NCBI GenBank assembly: GCA_047125605.1
Contig: CP138932.1
Location: 868,001-932,000 of the forward strand
DNA from: JAKVBK01 sp022447275
Lineage (GTDB): Bacteria; Pseudomonadota; Alphaproteobacteria; Rhodobacterales; Rhodobacteraceae
DNA: 64,000 nucleotides
Direction of reading: 5' to 3'
The position numbers and the translations under genes are program-made. The notes beneath the pieces are model-generated. The model did not search any database and was not told the origin of the DNA. It worked only from the letters and a program-made list of their open reading frames with translations. Numbering within the stretch: the first letter of the stretch is position 1; each line of letters begins with the position of its first letter. This document shows positions 9,209 to 17,475 of the stretch, piece by piece.

Positions 9209-9439
9209 ACGTTCGTGGATACTCTCGTATATGACTGAGACACGGGAAGCCTGGTCATGGGAATGTCAGGTCTTGGGGACAGTTTTTGATGGGCAACGGA
9301 TACATCGTGCAGACCACAGGTTTTGGAGGGCCGGCACCCGCTGGGCCAATCCGGCGGAATCTCTTGTCGGATCAGTGCTTACTGAGCTACCATTGAAGTC
9401 ATACATTTCACGCCTGCTAACCCATAGCCGTAAAGCGCA

Positions 9440-9560
9440 AAAACTGGCCAGGCGCGCCATTTGTAGACCTGCTTTGACGGTGGCATAGCGCCGTCAGACA
9501 CCGTTCCTCCAAAAGGCAGGTTAGGATGGGCACCATGGCGTGGGGTGGCGCTACGCTGCG
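9440..9560 (-). pseudogene. Possible remnant of an aldehyde dehydrogenase C-terminus
   Basis: On the minus strand one frame reads HPNLPFGGT, the hallmark loop near the end of class-3 and coniferyl aldehyde dehydrogenases. After a shift another frame reads YATVKAGL, resembling the YHGKAGF that follows in that family. The match is short and needs a frameshift, so this is a weak call. The rest of 9209-9647 holds nothing else that I can support. Confidence 0.25.
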
Positions 9561-9647
9561 AAATACCGCGACGCAAAGCACCGAGCGGGCAGGGCAGGAT
9601 CTTGTTCTTGGGACGCGCCAGCCCGCAGCGCGACAAAGGAGAAAGCG

Positions 9648-10226
9648 ATGGTCCTCACACACAGTATCCGCCAAATAATTCTGCCAGCGATCGTGGCAGC
9701 AGTCTCGATCACCCTCATCAGCAGTGCAGCAACGTCCCAAACGCGCAACAGCAGACATTGTGACCCAGCAGGCCCGGCGACACAGTTCGGACAGACCTAT
9801 GTGTGTGTCTCAAGCCACCTCGCCCCACAGGCGGGAAACAACTATCATGCGGCGATGTCCTATGATGGTGACCCGGCAACAGCTTGGGTGGAAGGCGCTT
9901 CAAATAGTGGCATTGGCGAGTGGATCGAACTGGTTTTCGAACGGAAGATGCGCGTGCAAACGATCGAACTAATCGCTGGATACGCAAAAAACCAAAAAAT
10001 TTTCTTTGCGAACGCTCGGCCAGCCGCAGTTCAAGTCCTTGCGGATGGTGTTCCCATAGACGTTTTCTACCTCGCCGATAGTATGAGCTTTCAAACGCTG
10101 CGACTCGACCGCCCCATCGACACGAAACGTCTGCGGTTGTTGGTTCTTGACGCGAGAAACGGCTCTCGCTGGTCGGACTTGGGCATTTCAGAAATCTACG
10201 CTGATCTCGAAGAGCATGCCTTCTAG
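9648..10226 (+). CDS. Exported protein with a discoidin-like (NADase-type glycan-binding) domain
   Basis: A 192-residue protein. The start at 9648 has a good aaaggagaa site about 5 bases upstream and is followed by a clear signal peptide (to about residue 30). The mature part has the F5/8-C/discoidin pattern: AAMSYDGDPATAWVEG (exposed loop and Trp), GEWIELVFERKMRVQTIEL, and the closing strands RLRLLVLDARNGSRWSDLGISEI. This fold usually binds glycans. A pair of Cys (HC...VC) near the N-terminus may form a disulfide. There is no catalytic domain. It probably acts in the periplasm or on the surface. Confidence 0.75.
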   Translation: MVLTHSIRQIILPAIVAAVSITLISSAATSQTRNSRHCDPAGPATQFGQTYVCVSSHLAPQAGNNYHAAMSYDGDPATAWVEGASNSGIGEWIELVFERKMRVQTIELIAGYAKNQKIFFANARPAAVQVLADGVPIDVFYLADSMSFQTLRLDRPIDTKRLRLLVLDARNGSRWSDLGISEIYADLEEHAF

Positions 10227-10648
10227 CAATCCCTACGAAGGCGAACTTCATGGTTCTTTGGCGGGCACACAGTTTTGGGTGTGATTGTGCCCGACCTTAG
10301 AGCAGGCGAAGGTTCGCCAAAGTCAGTGGTTCCGGCTGCCAACTAGGCAAAGTCTACCGATGAAAAGTCCGGTTTCGCGCGCTCGATCTGCGCATATGAA
10401 TTGTCAAACTCAATTCCGGAACTGGTCTTTCGCAACGTATCTGAATTGCCCACCGCGCCAAATAATGCGCAGATAAAGCCAAGTAATTAAGTCATATACA
10501 TAGCAAAATCGGGATAATCCCATGTAGATAGCATAGTTGGTCTGGTCAAAAGAACTTGGCTCGAACAATGCAGTTTGGCTTCAGGGGTTTTGGCTGAAGC
10601 TTAATTGGCACTAGTTATAAAAATTGGCACTAGTGATAAAAGACATAG
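10227..10648. other. Intergenic region without a recognisable gene
   Basis: About 420 bases, AT-richer than the core genes. The only structures seen are a short stem (GCTTCA/TGAAGC, 10578-10600) and a tandem repeat at the tRNA end. No open frame has a ribosome binding site or a family match. Confidence 0.5.
10603..10641. repeat. Tandem 19-20 bp direct repeat next to tRNA-Ser
   Basis: Two adjacent copies of AATTGGCACTAGT followed by TATAAA or GATAAA, differing at one position, end eight bases before the 3' end of tRNA-Ser. Short direct repeats at the 3' side of a tRNA gene can mark past integration or slippage. Confidence 0.7.
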
Positions 10649-10738
10649 TGGCGGAGAGACAGGGATTCGAACCCTGGGTCCCCGTGAAGGGACAACGGTT
10701 TTCGAGACCGCCCCGTTCGACCACTCCGGCACCTCTCC
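10649..10738 (-). tRNA. tRNA-Ser (CGA)
   Basis: A 90-nt class II tRNA read on the minus strand. The acceptor stem GGAGAGG pairs with TCTCTCC, with discriminator G and an encoded CCA end. The D-arm contains GGAGTGGTCGA, the anticodon loop is CTCGAAA (anticodon CGA), a long variable arm follows (tgtcccttcacggggac), and the T-loop is GGTTCGAATCC. These are the hallmarks of tRNA-Ser. Confidence 0.95.
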
Positions 10739-10758
10739 GCGAAGGGTCTACGACGCGC

Positions 10759-10787
10759 TCGATACTGCTGCTCTTGTTGGGGTGCAA
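10759..10787 (-). promoter_or_regulatory. Putative sigma-70 promoter of tRNA-Ser
   Basis: On the minus strand, TTGCAC (-35) is separated by exactly 17 bases from TATCGA (-10). The predicted start lies about 15 bases before the mature tRNA. The -10 is only moderately good. Confidence 0.45.
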
Positions 10788-10998
10788 CCCATTTTTTGCA
10801 GCTCAACGCAAACGAGATGCAAGCTTTGCGTTGTCTGGGTTGACAGATGCTGCGCAATCGTGCATCCCGCGCCCTCGAGCTTAGTAGCTCACTTGTCAAA
10901 CCAACATCCTCCATGGATGCGCAGTTCGATGGCGGGACCATCCCGAAACATCGCCAACCGGCGGGGCCACAGGACGCGGTAAAGAAAAGGAAGACGAT

Positions 10999-11583
10999 AT
11001 GTTCGCGGTCCTCAAGACCGGTGGCAAGCAGTATAAAGTCGCCTCTGGCGATATTCTGCGTGTAGAAAAGCTGGCCGCCACCGCCGGCGAAACCGTACAA
11101 TTCGACGAAATCCTGATGGTCGGCAGCACTGTCGGCACGCCTTTCGTTGATGGCGCCGCTGTGAAGGCGGAAGTCATTGACCAGATCAAGGGCGAGAAGG
11201 TCATCCACTTCGTTAAGCGCCGTCGGAAGCATTCTTCCAAACGCACCAAAGGCCACCGGCAGCAACTGACGCTGCTGCGCGTGACCGAAATCGTGGAAAG
11301 CGGCGCATCCACAGCGCCCGCCAAGGCAGCCGCCGCTGCTCCGGCCGCAAAAGCACCCAAAGCATCGAAGGCCGCGAAGGCGGACGGCGATGACCTCAAG
11401 AAGCTGTCCGGCGTTGGCCCGGCGCTTGAGAAGAAGCTGCTGGCCGCTGGCGTGACCACCTTCGCACAGATTGCGAACTGGACCGAAGAAGACATCGCTG
11501 CTATGGACGAGCAACTTTCGTTCAAAGGCCGCATCCAGCGCGAAGGCTGGGTCGAGCAAGCCAAGGAACTGGCGAAGGGCTGA
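10999..11583 (+). CDS. rplU: 50S ribosomal protein L21 with C-terminal helix-hairpin-helix domain
   Basis: Residues 1-103 are L21, with the typical start FAVLKTGGKQYKV and the basic block KRRRKHSSKRTKGHRQ that contacts 23S rRNA. An Ala/Lys/Pro linker (about 104-130) leads to a domain of about 60 residues, DDLKKLSGVGPALEKKL to the end. This is a helix-hairpin-helix-type fold seen in several alphaproteobacterial L21 proteins. The total of 194 residues is nearly twice the usual 103. A good ribosome binding site (aaggaag) precedes the ATG. It is cotranscribed with rpmA, 27 bases downstream. Confidence 0.95.
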   Translation: MFAVLKTGGKQYKVASGDILRVEKLAATAGETVQFDEILMVGSTVGTPFVDGAAVKAEVIDQIKGEKVIHFVKRRRKHSSKRTKGHRQQLTLLRVTEIVESGASTAPAKAAAAAPAAKAPKASKAAKADGDDLKKLSGVGPALEKKLLAAGVTTFAQIANWTEEDIAAMDEQLSFKGRIQREGWVEQAKELAKG

Positions 11584-11610
11584 GCCCTGCGCGCATAGGA
11601 GACACGCGAT

Positions 11611-11880
11611 ATGGCACATAAAAAAGCAGGCGGTTCCTCCCGTAACGGCCGCGACTCCGCGGGCCGCCGCCTCGGTGTAAAGAAATTTGGTGGCGAAGCC
11701 GTCATCCCGGGCAACATCATCGTGCGCCAGCGCGGCACCAAGTGGTGGCCGGGCGCGGGCGTTGGTCTGGGCAAGGATCACACGATTTTTGCAACAGAAT
11801 CCGGCCACGTGACGTTTCACAAAGGTCTGAAGGGTCGAACCTTCATCTCCGTGCTGCCCGCAGCGGAGGCTGCAGAGTAA
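11611..11880 (+). CDS. rpmA: 50S ribosomal protein L27
   Basis: An 89-residue protein with the classic L27 opening AHKKAGGSSRNGRDSAGRRLGVKK and the RQRGTKWWPG segment. The N-terminus reaches the peptidyl transferase centre. There is no Firmicutes-type cleavable N-terminal extension. It directly follows rplU, as in nearly all bacteria, with ataggagac as ribosome binding site. Confidence 0.97.
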   Translation: MAHKKAGGSSRNGRDSAGRRLGVKKFGGEAVIPGNIIVRQRGTKWWPGAGVGLGKDHTIFATESGHVTFHKGLKGRTFISVLPAAEAAE

Positions 11881-11969
11881 TCCGCACCAGGATATGTTCT
11901 TTTCGAAGGGGATCGGTGCAAGCCGGTCCCCTTCGTGCTTCTTAACCAATCGTTTAGCTGGAGCCGGAT

Positions 11970-12572
11970 ATGGCTGTCGAAGTCGCTGGGTTCTTGGTTT
12001 TCGCTGCCAGCCAAGTGGGGACACCAGGCCCTGCCAACATGACTTTGTTGGCGACCGGTGCGCGCTACGGTCTGCGGCCTGCCTTGCCTTTCGTGGCGGG
12101 CGTGGCTCTTGGCAAGCAATTGGTGATCTGGCCCATGGGATTTGGGCTGCTGACTTTGGCTGCGTCTGCGCCGATGCTGTTTGCGGCGCTCAAGTGGATC
12201 GCGGCCGCCTATATTTTGTGGCTCGCCTGGCGCATCGCCGGGATGTCGTTAAAGCCCGGTACGGCGGAGGGGCCGCCGCCGAGTTTCTGGTCCGGTCTGC
12301 CGGTGCATCCGCTCAATCCAAAGGCTTGGGCAATGATTGCAGCCGGTTTCACGCAGTTCACTGCGCCGGGCACACCGATCTTGCAGGCAACGGCAACCAT
12401 AGCCATCTGTCTGCTATCTGTTCAGATCGTTTTGCACCCGATCTGGACGGCCGCTGGGGAACGCATTGCCCGGGCCGTGGCGGGCACGGGTGCTGAGCGC
12501 ATCTTGATGCGCAGCCTCGCACTTTTGACTGTCGCCAGCGTTGCCTATGCGCTGTGGAATGGAAGGGTCTGA
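11970..12572 (+). CDS. LysE/RhtB family amino-acid exporter
   Basis: A 200-residue inner-membrane protein with about six hydrophobic helices. The N-terminal segment has the family motif GPANMTLLATGARYG (GPxxxxxxxxxxxxG) in the first loop, and the central NPKAWAM motif is also typical. LysE/RhtB proteins export basic amino acids, threonine or homoserine lactones; the substrate here is unknown. Its stop is one base before the start of the downstream acetyltransferase, so the two are likely cotranscribed. Confidence 0.85.
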   Translation: MAVEVAGFLVFAASQVGTPGPANMTLLATGARYGLRPALPFVAGVALGKQLVIWPMGFGLLTLAASAPMLFAALKWIAAAYILWLAWRIAGMSLKPGTAEGPPPSFWSGLPVHPLNPKAWAMIAAGFTQFTAPGTPILQATATIAICLLSVQIVLHPIWTAAGERIARAVAGTGAERILMRSLALLTVASVAYALWNGRV

Positions 12573-12573
12573 T

Positions 12574-13125
12574 ATGACGACCGAAACCTTGGAGCTTTCT
12601 TTGCCAACCCTTGCCGCCGCTCGGATTGAGCTTCGCCCGATCCGGATGTCCGACAAAGGCTTGCTGGAGATGTATGCAGGTGACAAACGGGTGGCAGACA
12701 CGACGCGATCCATCCCACACCCCTTGCCACCCGGTGCAACCGAGGCCTTCATCCGGCGGTCCATGGCGGCAGATCGGCGTGAACATGTGTGGATCATGGA
12801 TGGCACACGCGCACAGCTGGGCGAAGCGGTGGGCTGTATTTCTCTGACTACGATGGAAGACGGGCCAGCAAGCCAGGTCGAGATCGGCTATTGGGTTGCT
12901 CCGGCGCTTTGGAACACGGGCCTTGCATCCGAAGCGGTTGTGACCCTGTTGAAGAGTAATCCGCTAGGGGCAAAAACCGTCTTTGCAGAAGTATTTCAGG
13001 GCAATGACGTCTCGGCGCGTGTTCTGACGAATGTCGGGTTTGAATATCTGGGCGATGCCGAGGCATTCAGTGTGGCGCGCAATGCCAAGGTGGCCACCTG
13101 GACCTACCTGTTGAACTGCGCTTGA
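12574..13125 (+). CDS. GNAT family N-acetyltransferase (RimJ/RimL-like)
   Basis: A 183-residue protein. It has the RimJ/RimL layout: an early ARIELRPIRMSD strand, the EIGYWVAPALWNTGLASEAV segment of motif A that binds acetyl-CoA, and near the end VLTNVGFEYLGDAEAFSV, where acetyl acceptors are positioned. The start at 12574 was chosen because it follows the LysE stop by one base. An in-frame ATG 33 bases upstream overlaps that gene. The substrate is unknown; ribosomal proteins, amino acids or drugs are possible. Confidence 0.85.
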   Translation: MTTETLELSLPTLAAARIELRPIRMSDKGLLEMYAGDKRVADTTRSIPHPLPPGATEAFIRRSMAADRREHVWIMDGTRAQLGEAVGCISLTTMEDGPASQVEIGYWVAPALWNTGLASEAVVTLLKSNPLGAKTVFAEVFQGNDVSARVLTNVGFEYLGDAEAFSVARNAKVATWTYLLNCA

Positions 13126-13245
13126 GGGGCCGCGGCGGACGTGCCGCCCCTAAAACAAGCACTGCGTGCAGCTGATAGTAGACCGAACGCTTGCCCAAAT
13201 GGTGCGAAGCGCCTATTGCTCGCGCTTGAAATATAAGGCTTTACC

Positions 13246-14301
13246 ATGAAGTTTCTCGATCTTGCCAAGGTATATATCCGCTCCGGCGGCGGCGGCTCTG
13301 GCTGCGTTTCATTCCGCCGTGAGAAATATATCGAATATGGTGGCCCGGATGGCGGGGATGGGGGCAAGGGCGGCAACGTTGTTGCAGAGGCTGTGGAAGG
13401 TCTGAACACGCTGATCGATTTTCGCTATCAGCAGCATTTTTTCGCGCGCAGTGGCCAGCCAGGCATGGGCCAGCAGCGGACAGGCCGGTCCGGTGACGAT
13501 ATCGTGCTGCGCGTGCCGGTAGGCACTGAAATTCTGGATGAGGATGAGGAAACTCTGATCGCCGATCTTGCTGAGGTCGGGGATCGCGTCGTGCTCGCAC
13601 GCGGGGGTAATGGCGGTTTCGGCAATCTGCACTTCAAGACATCGACAAACCAGGCGCCGCGCAGTGCAAACCCCGGCCAACCGGGGGTAGAGCGCACATT
13701 GTGGCTGCGCCTCAAGCTGATTGCAGATGTTGGCCTGCTCGGATTGCCGAATGCGGGCAAATCTACCTTCTTGGCGGCCACGTCAAACGCCCGGCCCAAG
13801 ATTGCAGATTACCCCTTCACCACTTTGCACCCCAATCTTGGGGTGGTGTCCGTAGATGGGGCTGAATTCGTTGTCGCCGATATCCCCGGCTTGATCGAAG
13901 GGGCTCATGAGGGGCGTGGCATCGGGGACCGCTTCCTTGGTCATGTAGAGCGCTGCGCCGTGTTGCTGCACCTCGTGGATGGCACCGTCAATGAGCCGGG
14001 CCAGGATTGGCAGACCGTGATCACCGAACTCGAAGCCTATGGGGGCGCTTTGGCCGACAAACCCCGCGTGACGGTGTTGAATAAGGCGGATGCGCTGGAT
14101 GAGGAATTGACAGAGATGCAGCGCGCGTCTCTGGAGGAGGCCGTGGGCCACCCGGTGCTGGTCATGTCAGGGGCGGCGGGCAAAGGCGTGCGCGAAGTTT
14201 TGCGTGCACTCCATCCCCATGTGAAGCGCGCCCGTGGTCTGCCGGTGGGCAATGAGGATGCAGAGGCCGACGCGGACGGAGACGCGCCGTGGCATCCCTG
14301 A
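13246..14301 (+). CDS. obgE: GTPase ObgE/CgtA
   Basis: A 351-residue protein. Residues 1-158 form the glycine-rich Obg domain (IRSGGGGSGCVSFRREKY, GGDGGKGGNV). The G domain follows with GLPNAGKST (G1, about 167-175), TTLHPNLGVV (G2), DIPGLIEGA (G3) and NKADAL (G4). It is an essential late-stage 50S assembly and stress GTPase. Its end overlaps proB by 13 bases, so translation is coupled. Some 120 bases of upstream spacer hold a GC-rich stem near 13125-13151. Confidence 0.97.
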   Translation: MKFLDLAKVYIRSGGGGSGCVSFRREKYIEYGGPDGGDGGKGGNVVAEAVEGLNTLIDFRYQQHFFARSGQPGMGQQRTGRSGDDIVLRVPVGTEILDEDEETLIADLAEVGDRVVLARGGNGGFGNLHFKTSTNQAPRSANPGQPGVERTLWLRLKLIADVGLLGLPNAGKSTFLAATSNARPKIADYPFTTLHPNLGVVSVDGAEFVVADIPGLIEGAHEGRGIGDRFLGHVERCAVLLHLVDGTVNEPGQDWQTVITELEAYGGALADKPRVTVLNKADALDEELTEMQRASLEEAVGHPVLVMSGAAGKGVREVLRALHPHVKRARGLPVGNEDAEADADGDAPWHP

Positions 14302-15404
14302 CACCTGATATCGGCCGGGCACGGCGCCTGGTGATCAAGATCGGCTCTGCGCTGCTGGTGGACGCCCAAGGGGCCCTGCGCCAAGACTGGCTGGACAGTT
14401 TGGCCGTCGATGTGGCCGAGCTGCGCAGCCGCGGCACGGATGTTATCCTTGTGTCGTCGGGCTCGATCGCACTTGGGCGCGGGATGCTGGGCCTCGGGGC
14501 AGGGGATCTGCCACTCGAGCAAGCACAGGCGGCCGCGGCCGTGGGCCAGATCCGGTTGGCCGGTGCCTATGGCGAGGCGCTGGCGCCCCACGGCATTTTG
14601 GCGGCGCAGGTGCTGGTCACGCTCGAAGACAGCGCCAACCGGCGCCGCTATCTTAACAGTCGGGCCACGCTGTCCACTTTGCTGGCAGAGGGCGCTGTGC
14701 CCATCGTGAACGAAAATGACACCGTGGCCACGGATGAGATCCGCTACGGCGACAATGACCGTCTTGCGGCCCAGGTTTCGGTGACAGTTGGGGCAGATCA
14801 TCTGGTTTTGCTGTCCGATGTGGATGGCCTTTACACGGCCAATCCGGCGCTTGATCCCAAGGCCCGCCGCCTCGAAACCATCGGTGAGATTTCGCCTGAG
14901 ATTGAGGCCATGGCGGGCGAGGGGGTGTCTGGCCTGTCAAAGGGCGGCATGCGGACAAAGGTGTTGGCTGCGCGCACGGCGATGCAGGGGGGCTGCGCCA
15001 TGGCAATCACCCTTGGGGCACCCCTCAACCCGCTGAAGCTTTTGCATGAGGGGGCCGCGGCAACGTGGTTTTTGCCGGAGGCAGACCCGCAGCAGGCACG
15101 CAAGCGCTGGATCGCCTCGATGAAGCCGCAGGGCAGCGTTGTCGTGGATGCGGGCGCGGCACAGGCCCTGGCCCGGGGCAAATCCCTGCTGCCCGCAGGG
15201 ATCACGGCTATCTCGGGCGCGTTTGGGCGCGGGGATCCAGTCTCTATCGAAGGCCCGGAGGGCACGGCGCTTGGCGTTGGGCTGACGCGCTACACAAGCG
15301 ATGAGGCGCGCGCCATAGCGGGCCATCGATCCGATGAAATCCCGGCAATTCTCGGCTATCCGGGGCGGGCGGCGCTCGTCCACCGGGATGATATGGCCGT
15401 TTGA
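14289..15404 (+). CDS. proB: Glutamate 5-kinase
   Basis: A 371-residue enzyme that phosphorylates glutamate in the first step of proline synthesis. The N-terminal amino-acid-kinase domain has VIKIGSALLVD, the SSGSIALG loop, VPIVNENDTVATDEI and the LLSDVDGLYTANP and GGMRTKVLAA segments. A C-terminal PUA domain follows (about 280-365, SLLPAGITAISGAFGRGD). It starts inside the end of obgE and is followed by proA after about 105 bases. Confidence 0.97.
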   Translation: MASLTPDIGRARRLVIKIGSALLVDAQGALRQDWLDSLAVDVAELRSRGTDVILVSSGSIALGRGMLGLGAGDLPLEQAQAAAAVGQIRLAGAYGEALAPHGILAAQVLVTLEDSANRRRYLNSRATLSTLLAEGAVPIVNENDTVATDEIRYGDNDRLAAQVSVTVGADHLVLLSDVDGLYTANPALDPKARRLETIGEISPEIEAMAGEGVSGLSKGGMRTKVLAARTAMQGGCAMAITLGAPLNPLKLLHEGAAATWFLPEADPQQARKRWIASMKPQGSVVVDAGAAQALARGKSLLPAGITAISGAFGRGDPVSIEGPEGTALGVGLTRYTSDEARAIAGHRSDEIPAILGYPGRAALVHRDDMAV

Positions 15405-15509
15405 GCCGCCCTCAGCGGCCTTTCAGGACCGTTCAGCTTGCTCCGCCCCGCTGTGCAGGCTACCCCATCCCCTAAGACCAGCGCCATCAGACACGCAAAG
15501 GAGACCCCG

Positions 15510-16763
15510 ATGAAGGACCTGACCGACAACATCCCCGCTCTGATGGCGGAACTGGGCGCCCGTGCTCAAGCTGCTTCTGCTGAGTTGGCCTTTGCATCCG
15601 CTGAGGCCAAGCAACAGGCGCTGGAGGCCGCGGCACAGGCCGTTTGGACGGACAGGGCGGCCATTATTGCCGCCAATGACAAAGACATGGCCTTTGGCCG
15701 TGACAAGGGGCTGAGCCCGGCCATGATGGATCGTCTGATGCTGGACGAACCGCGGATTGAAGGCATCGTCGCGGGTCTGCGCGCCGTGGCAGCGCAGGAA
15801 GATCCGGTCGGCGCAGTGCTCGCGGAATGGGACATGCCCTCTGGCCTGCATATCAAAAGGGTCCGCACCCCTCTGGGCGTTGTCGGCGTGATCTATGAAA
15901 GCCGGCCAAATGTGACGGCCGATGCCGGTGCCTTGTGCCTGAAATCTGGCAATGCGGTGATCCTGCGGGGGGGCTCTGAAAGCTTCCATTCCTCGGGGGC
16001 CATTCACGCCTGCCTGCAAGCCGGGCTGCGTGAGGTCGGGCTGCCCGAAGACGCGGTGCAGCTTGTGCCCACCCGGGACCGCGCCGCCGTTGGTGAAATG
16101 CTGGGCATGACCGGCGTAATCGATGTGATCGTGCCGCGCGGGGGCAAGGGGCTAGTTGGCCGGGTGCAGAGCGATGCCCGCGTTCCGGTCTTTGCGCACC
16201 TGGAAGGGATCTGCCACGTGTATCTTGATGCCGCGGCTGATCCGCAGAAGGCCTTGGATGTTGTGCTCAACGCCAAGACCCGGCGCACGGGTATCTGTGG
16301 CGCGGCTGAGTGCCTTCTGGTGCACAGTGATGCGGCCGAACTGGGCCAAGCCGTGATCGACGCGCTGATGGCGGCTGGCGTTGAGGTCTATGCAGAGGGG
16401 TTTGAGGGCACCCGTCCCGCGACAGAAGACGACTGGGGCACGGAGTTCCTCGACATGAAGATTGCAGCGCGCCGCGTCAGTGACATCGACGCCGCCATCG
16501 CGCATGTGCGCCTCTACGGCTCAGGGCATACGGACGCGATCGTTACCGAAAATGATGCAGCCGCTGCACGGTTCTTTTCCCGCTTGGACAGCGCCATCCT
16601 GATGCGCAATGCCTCCACTCAGTTTGCCGATGGCGGCGAATTTGGGATGGGCGCAGAAATTGGCATTGCAACAGGCAAGATGCATGCCCGCGGCCCGGTG
16701 GGCGCGGCCCAGTTGACCTCGTTCAAGTATCTGGTCGAAGGGGACGGCACAGTGCGCGCGTAA
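15510..16763 (+). CDS. proA: Gamma-glutamyl phosphate reductase
   Basis: A 417-residue NADPH-dependent enzyme that makes glutamate semialdehyde, the second step of proline synthesis. Key signs are GVIYESRPNVTADAGALCLK, the PRGGKGLV segment and the catalytic Cys in RRTGICGAAECLLVH. The start at 15510 was chosen for its aaggaga site. A frame extending 72 bases upstream has no such site. The order obgE-proB-proA is common in alphaproteobacteria. Confidence 0.96.
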   Translation: MKDLTDNIPALMAELGARAQAASAELAFASAEAKQQALEAAAQAVWTDRAAIIAANDKDMAFGRDKGLSPAMMDRLMLDEPRIEGIVAGLRAVAAQEDPVGAVLAEWDMPSGLHIKRVRTPLGVVGVIYESRPNVTADAGALCLKSGNAVILRGGSESFHSSGAIHACLQAGLREVGLPEDAVQLVPTRDRAAVGEMLGMTGVIDVIVPRGGKGLVGRVQSDARVPVFAHLEGICHVYLDAAADPQKALDVVLNAKTRRTGICGAAECLLVHSDAAELGQAVIDALMAAGVEVYAEGFEGTRPATEDDWGTEFLDMKIAARRVSDIDAAIAHVRLYGSGHTDAIVTENDAAAARFFSRLDSAILMRNASTQFADGGEFGMGAEIGIATGKMHARGPVGAAQLTSFKYLVEGDGTVRA

Positions 16764-16962
16764 AAGGGCTCGATGCGCACGGGCTGCGCAAAGGTTTCTG
16801 GCAGGGCGCGTCAACACGGGCTTTTTTGAGGGTTTTTTCAAATCTGCCGGTAGCGTTGCTAAATAGAACCACTGCCTTTTAGGCTTGGATGGATGCGAGG
16901 ACTTGACCGAAGTTGCTGCTCGATACAGCCTAACGTGACAGTTTAAATGTGATCTTGCGTGC

Positions 16963-17247
16963 ATGCCGCACGATCTTTGCCCCGATTTAAGTCAGGCGAA
17001 TGTGGAACTTAGTCAGGGTGCAGTTAACGATTTCCTCCGGCAAGTCGACAAGCTTAAAGAAGCTGTCAAGTTTGGAGGCCAATACGTGAAGCTGAAGCCG
17101 GCTCCTTTTGTCACGGAAATGCTTGCAAGACAGCCGCGTCCATTTGATGATTTAGCAGCCTTTATTGATGAGGTGTATGGCTGTGTCACTCTGGCTCTAG
17201 ACGCGACTGTTCCACTTTGGCTCCATCGGCAGATTGGTGGCTACTAA
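16963..17247 (+). CDS. Hypothetical protein, doubtful
   Basis: A 94-codon frame with no clear ribosome binding site and more AT-rich codons than its neighbours. No family is recognised. The frame stays open past its TAA stop for another 70 codons that look like a peptidoglycan-binding domain, so it may be the front part of a damaged or rearranged gene. It may equally be a chance frame. Confidence 0.3.
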   Translation: MPHDLCPDLSQANVELSQGAVNDFLRQVDKLKEAVKFGGQYVKLKPAPFVTEMLARQPRPFDDLAAFIDEVYGCVTLALDATVPLWLHRQIGGY

Positions 17248-17460
17248 GGCTACTCGGGGGAACAGATCGCCGGGAGGCTACTTGACTTTGGCAATGGCAA
17301 ACGTGCTTTGCCCTATGACGCCGCCCTGAGCGAGATCGGCTACCAGGGCGGATCCACAGATTTCGAATTGGTTGCGGCGCTGAAAGTCTATCAGCACGAT
17401 CAGGGCCTAGACGGGGCGGGGCTGCCGGATCAGGCCACCCTGGCGCGCCTGCTGCGGTGA
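17248..17460 (+). pseudogene. Remnant of a peptidoglycan-binding (PG_binding_1-like) domain
   Basis: In phase with the preceding stop, 70 codons read GYSGEQIAGRLLDFGNGKR and then ALSEIGYQGGSTDFELVAAL, KVYQHDQGLDGAGLPDQ, ATLARLLR and a stop. This is the three-helix peptidoglycan-binding pattern (hydrophobic helix, V-x-x-x-Q, GLPDxxTLxxL) at the end of cell-wall amidases and lysozyme-like enzymes. No start codon with a ribosome binding site precedes it, and the catalytic part is absent. I read it as the 3' end of a gene whose body has been deleted. Confidence 0.6.
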
Positions 17461-17475
17461 GCGTTTTGCAGACTT

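Noticed and set aside
11945..11960. CtrA-like site ahead of the LysE gene (TTAA, seven bases, TTTA)
   Set aside because: One half-site is imperfect and the gene has no link to CtrA.
10630..12024. A 464-codon open frame antisense to rplU, rpmA and tRNA-Ser
   Set aside because: It is the mirror of GC-rich coding sequence on the other strand, has no domain, and would cover a tRNA and two ribosomal protein genes.
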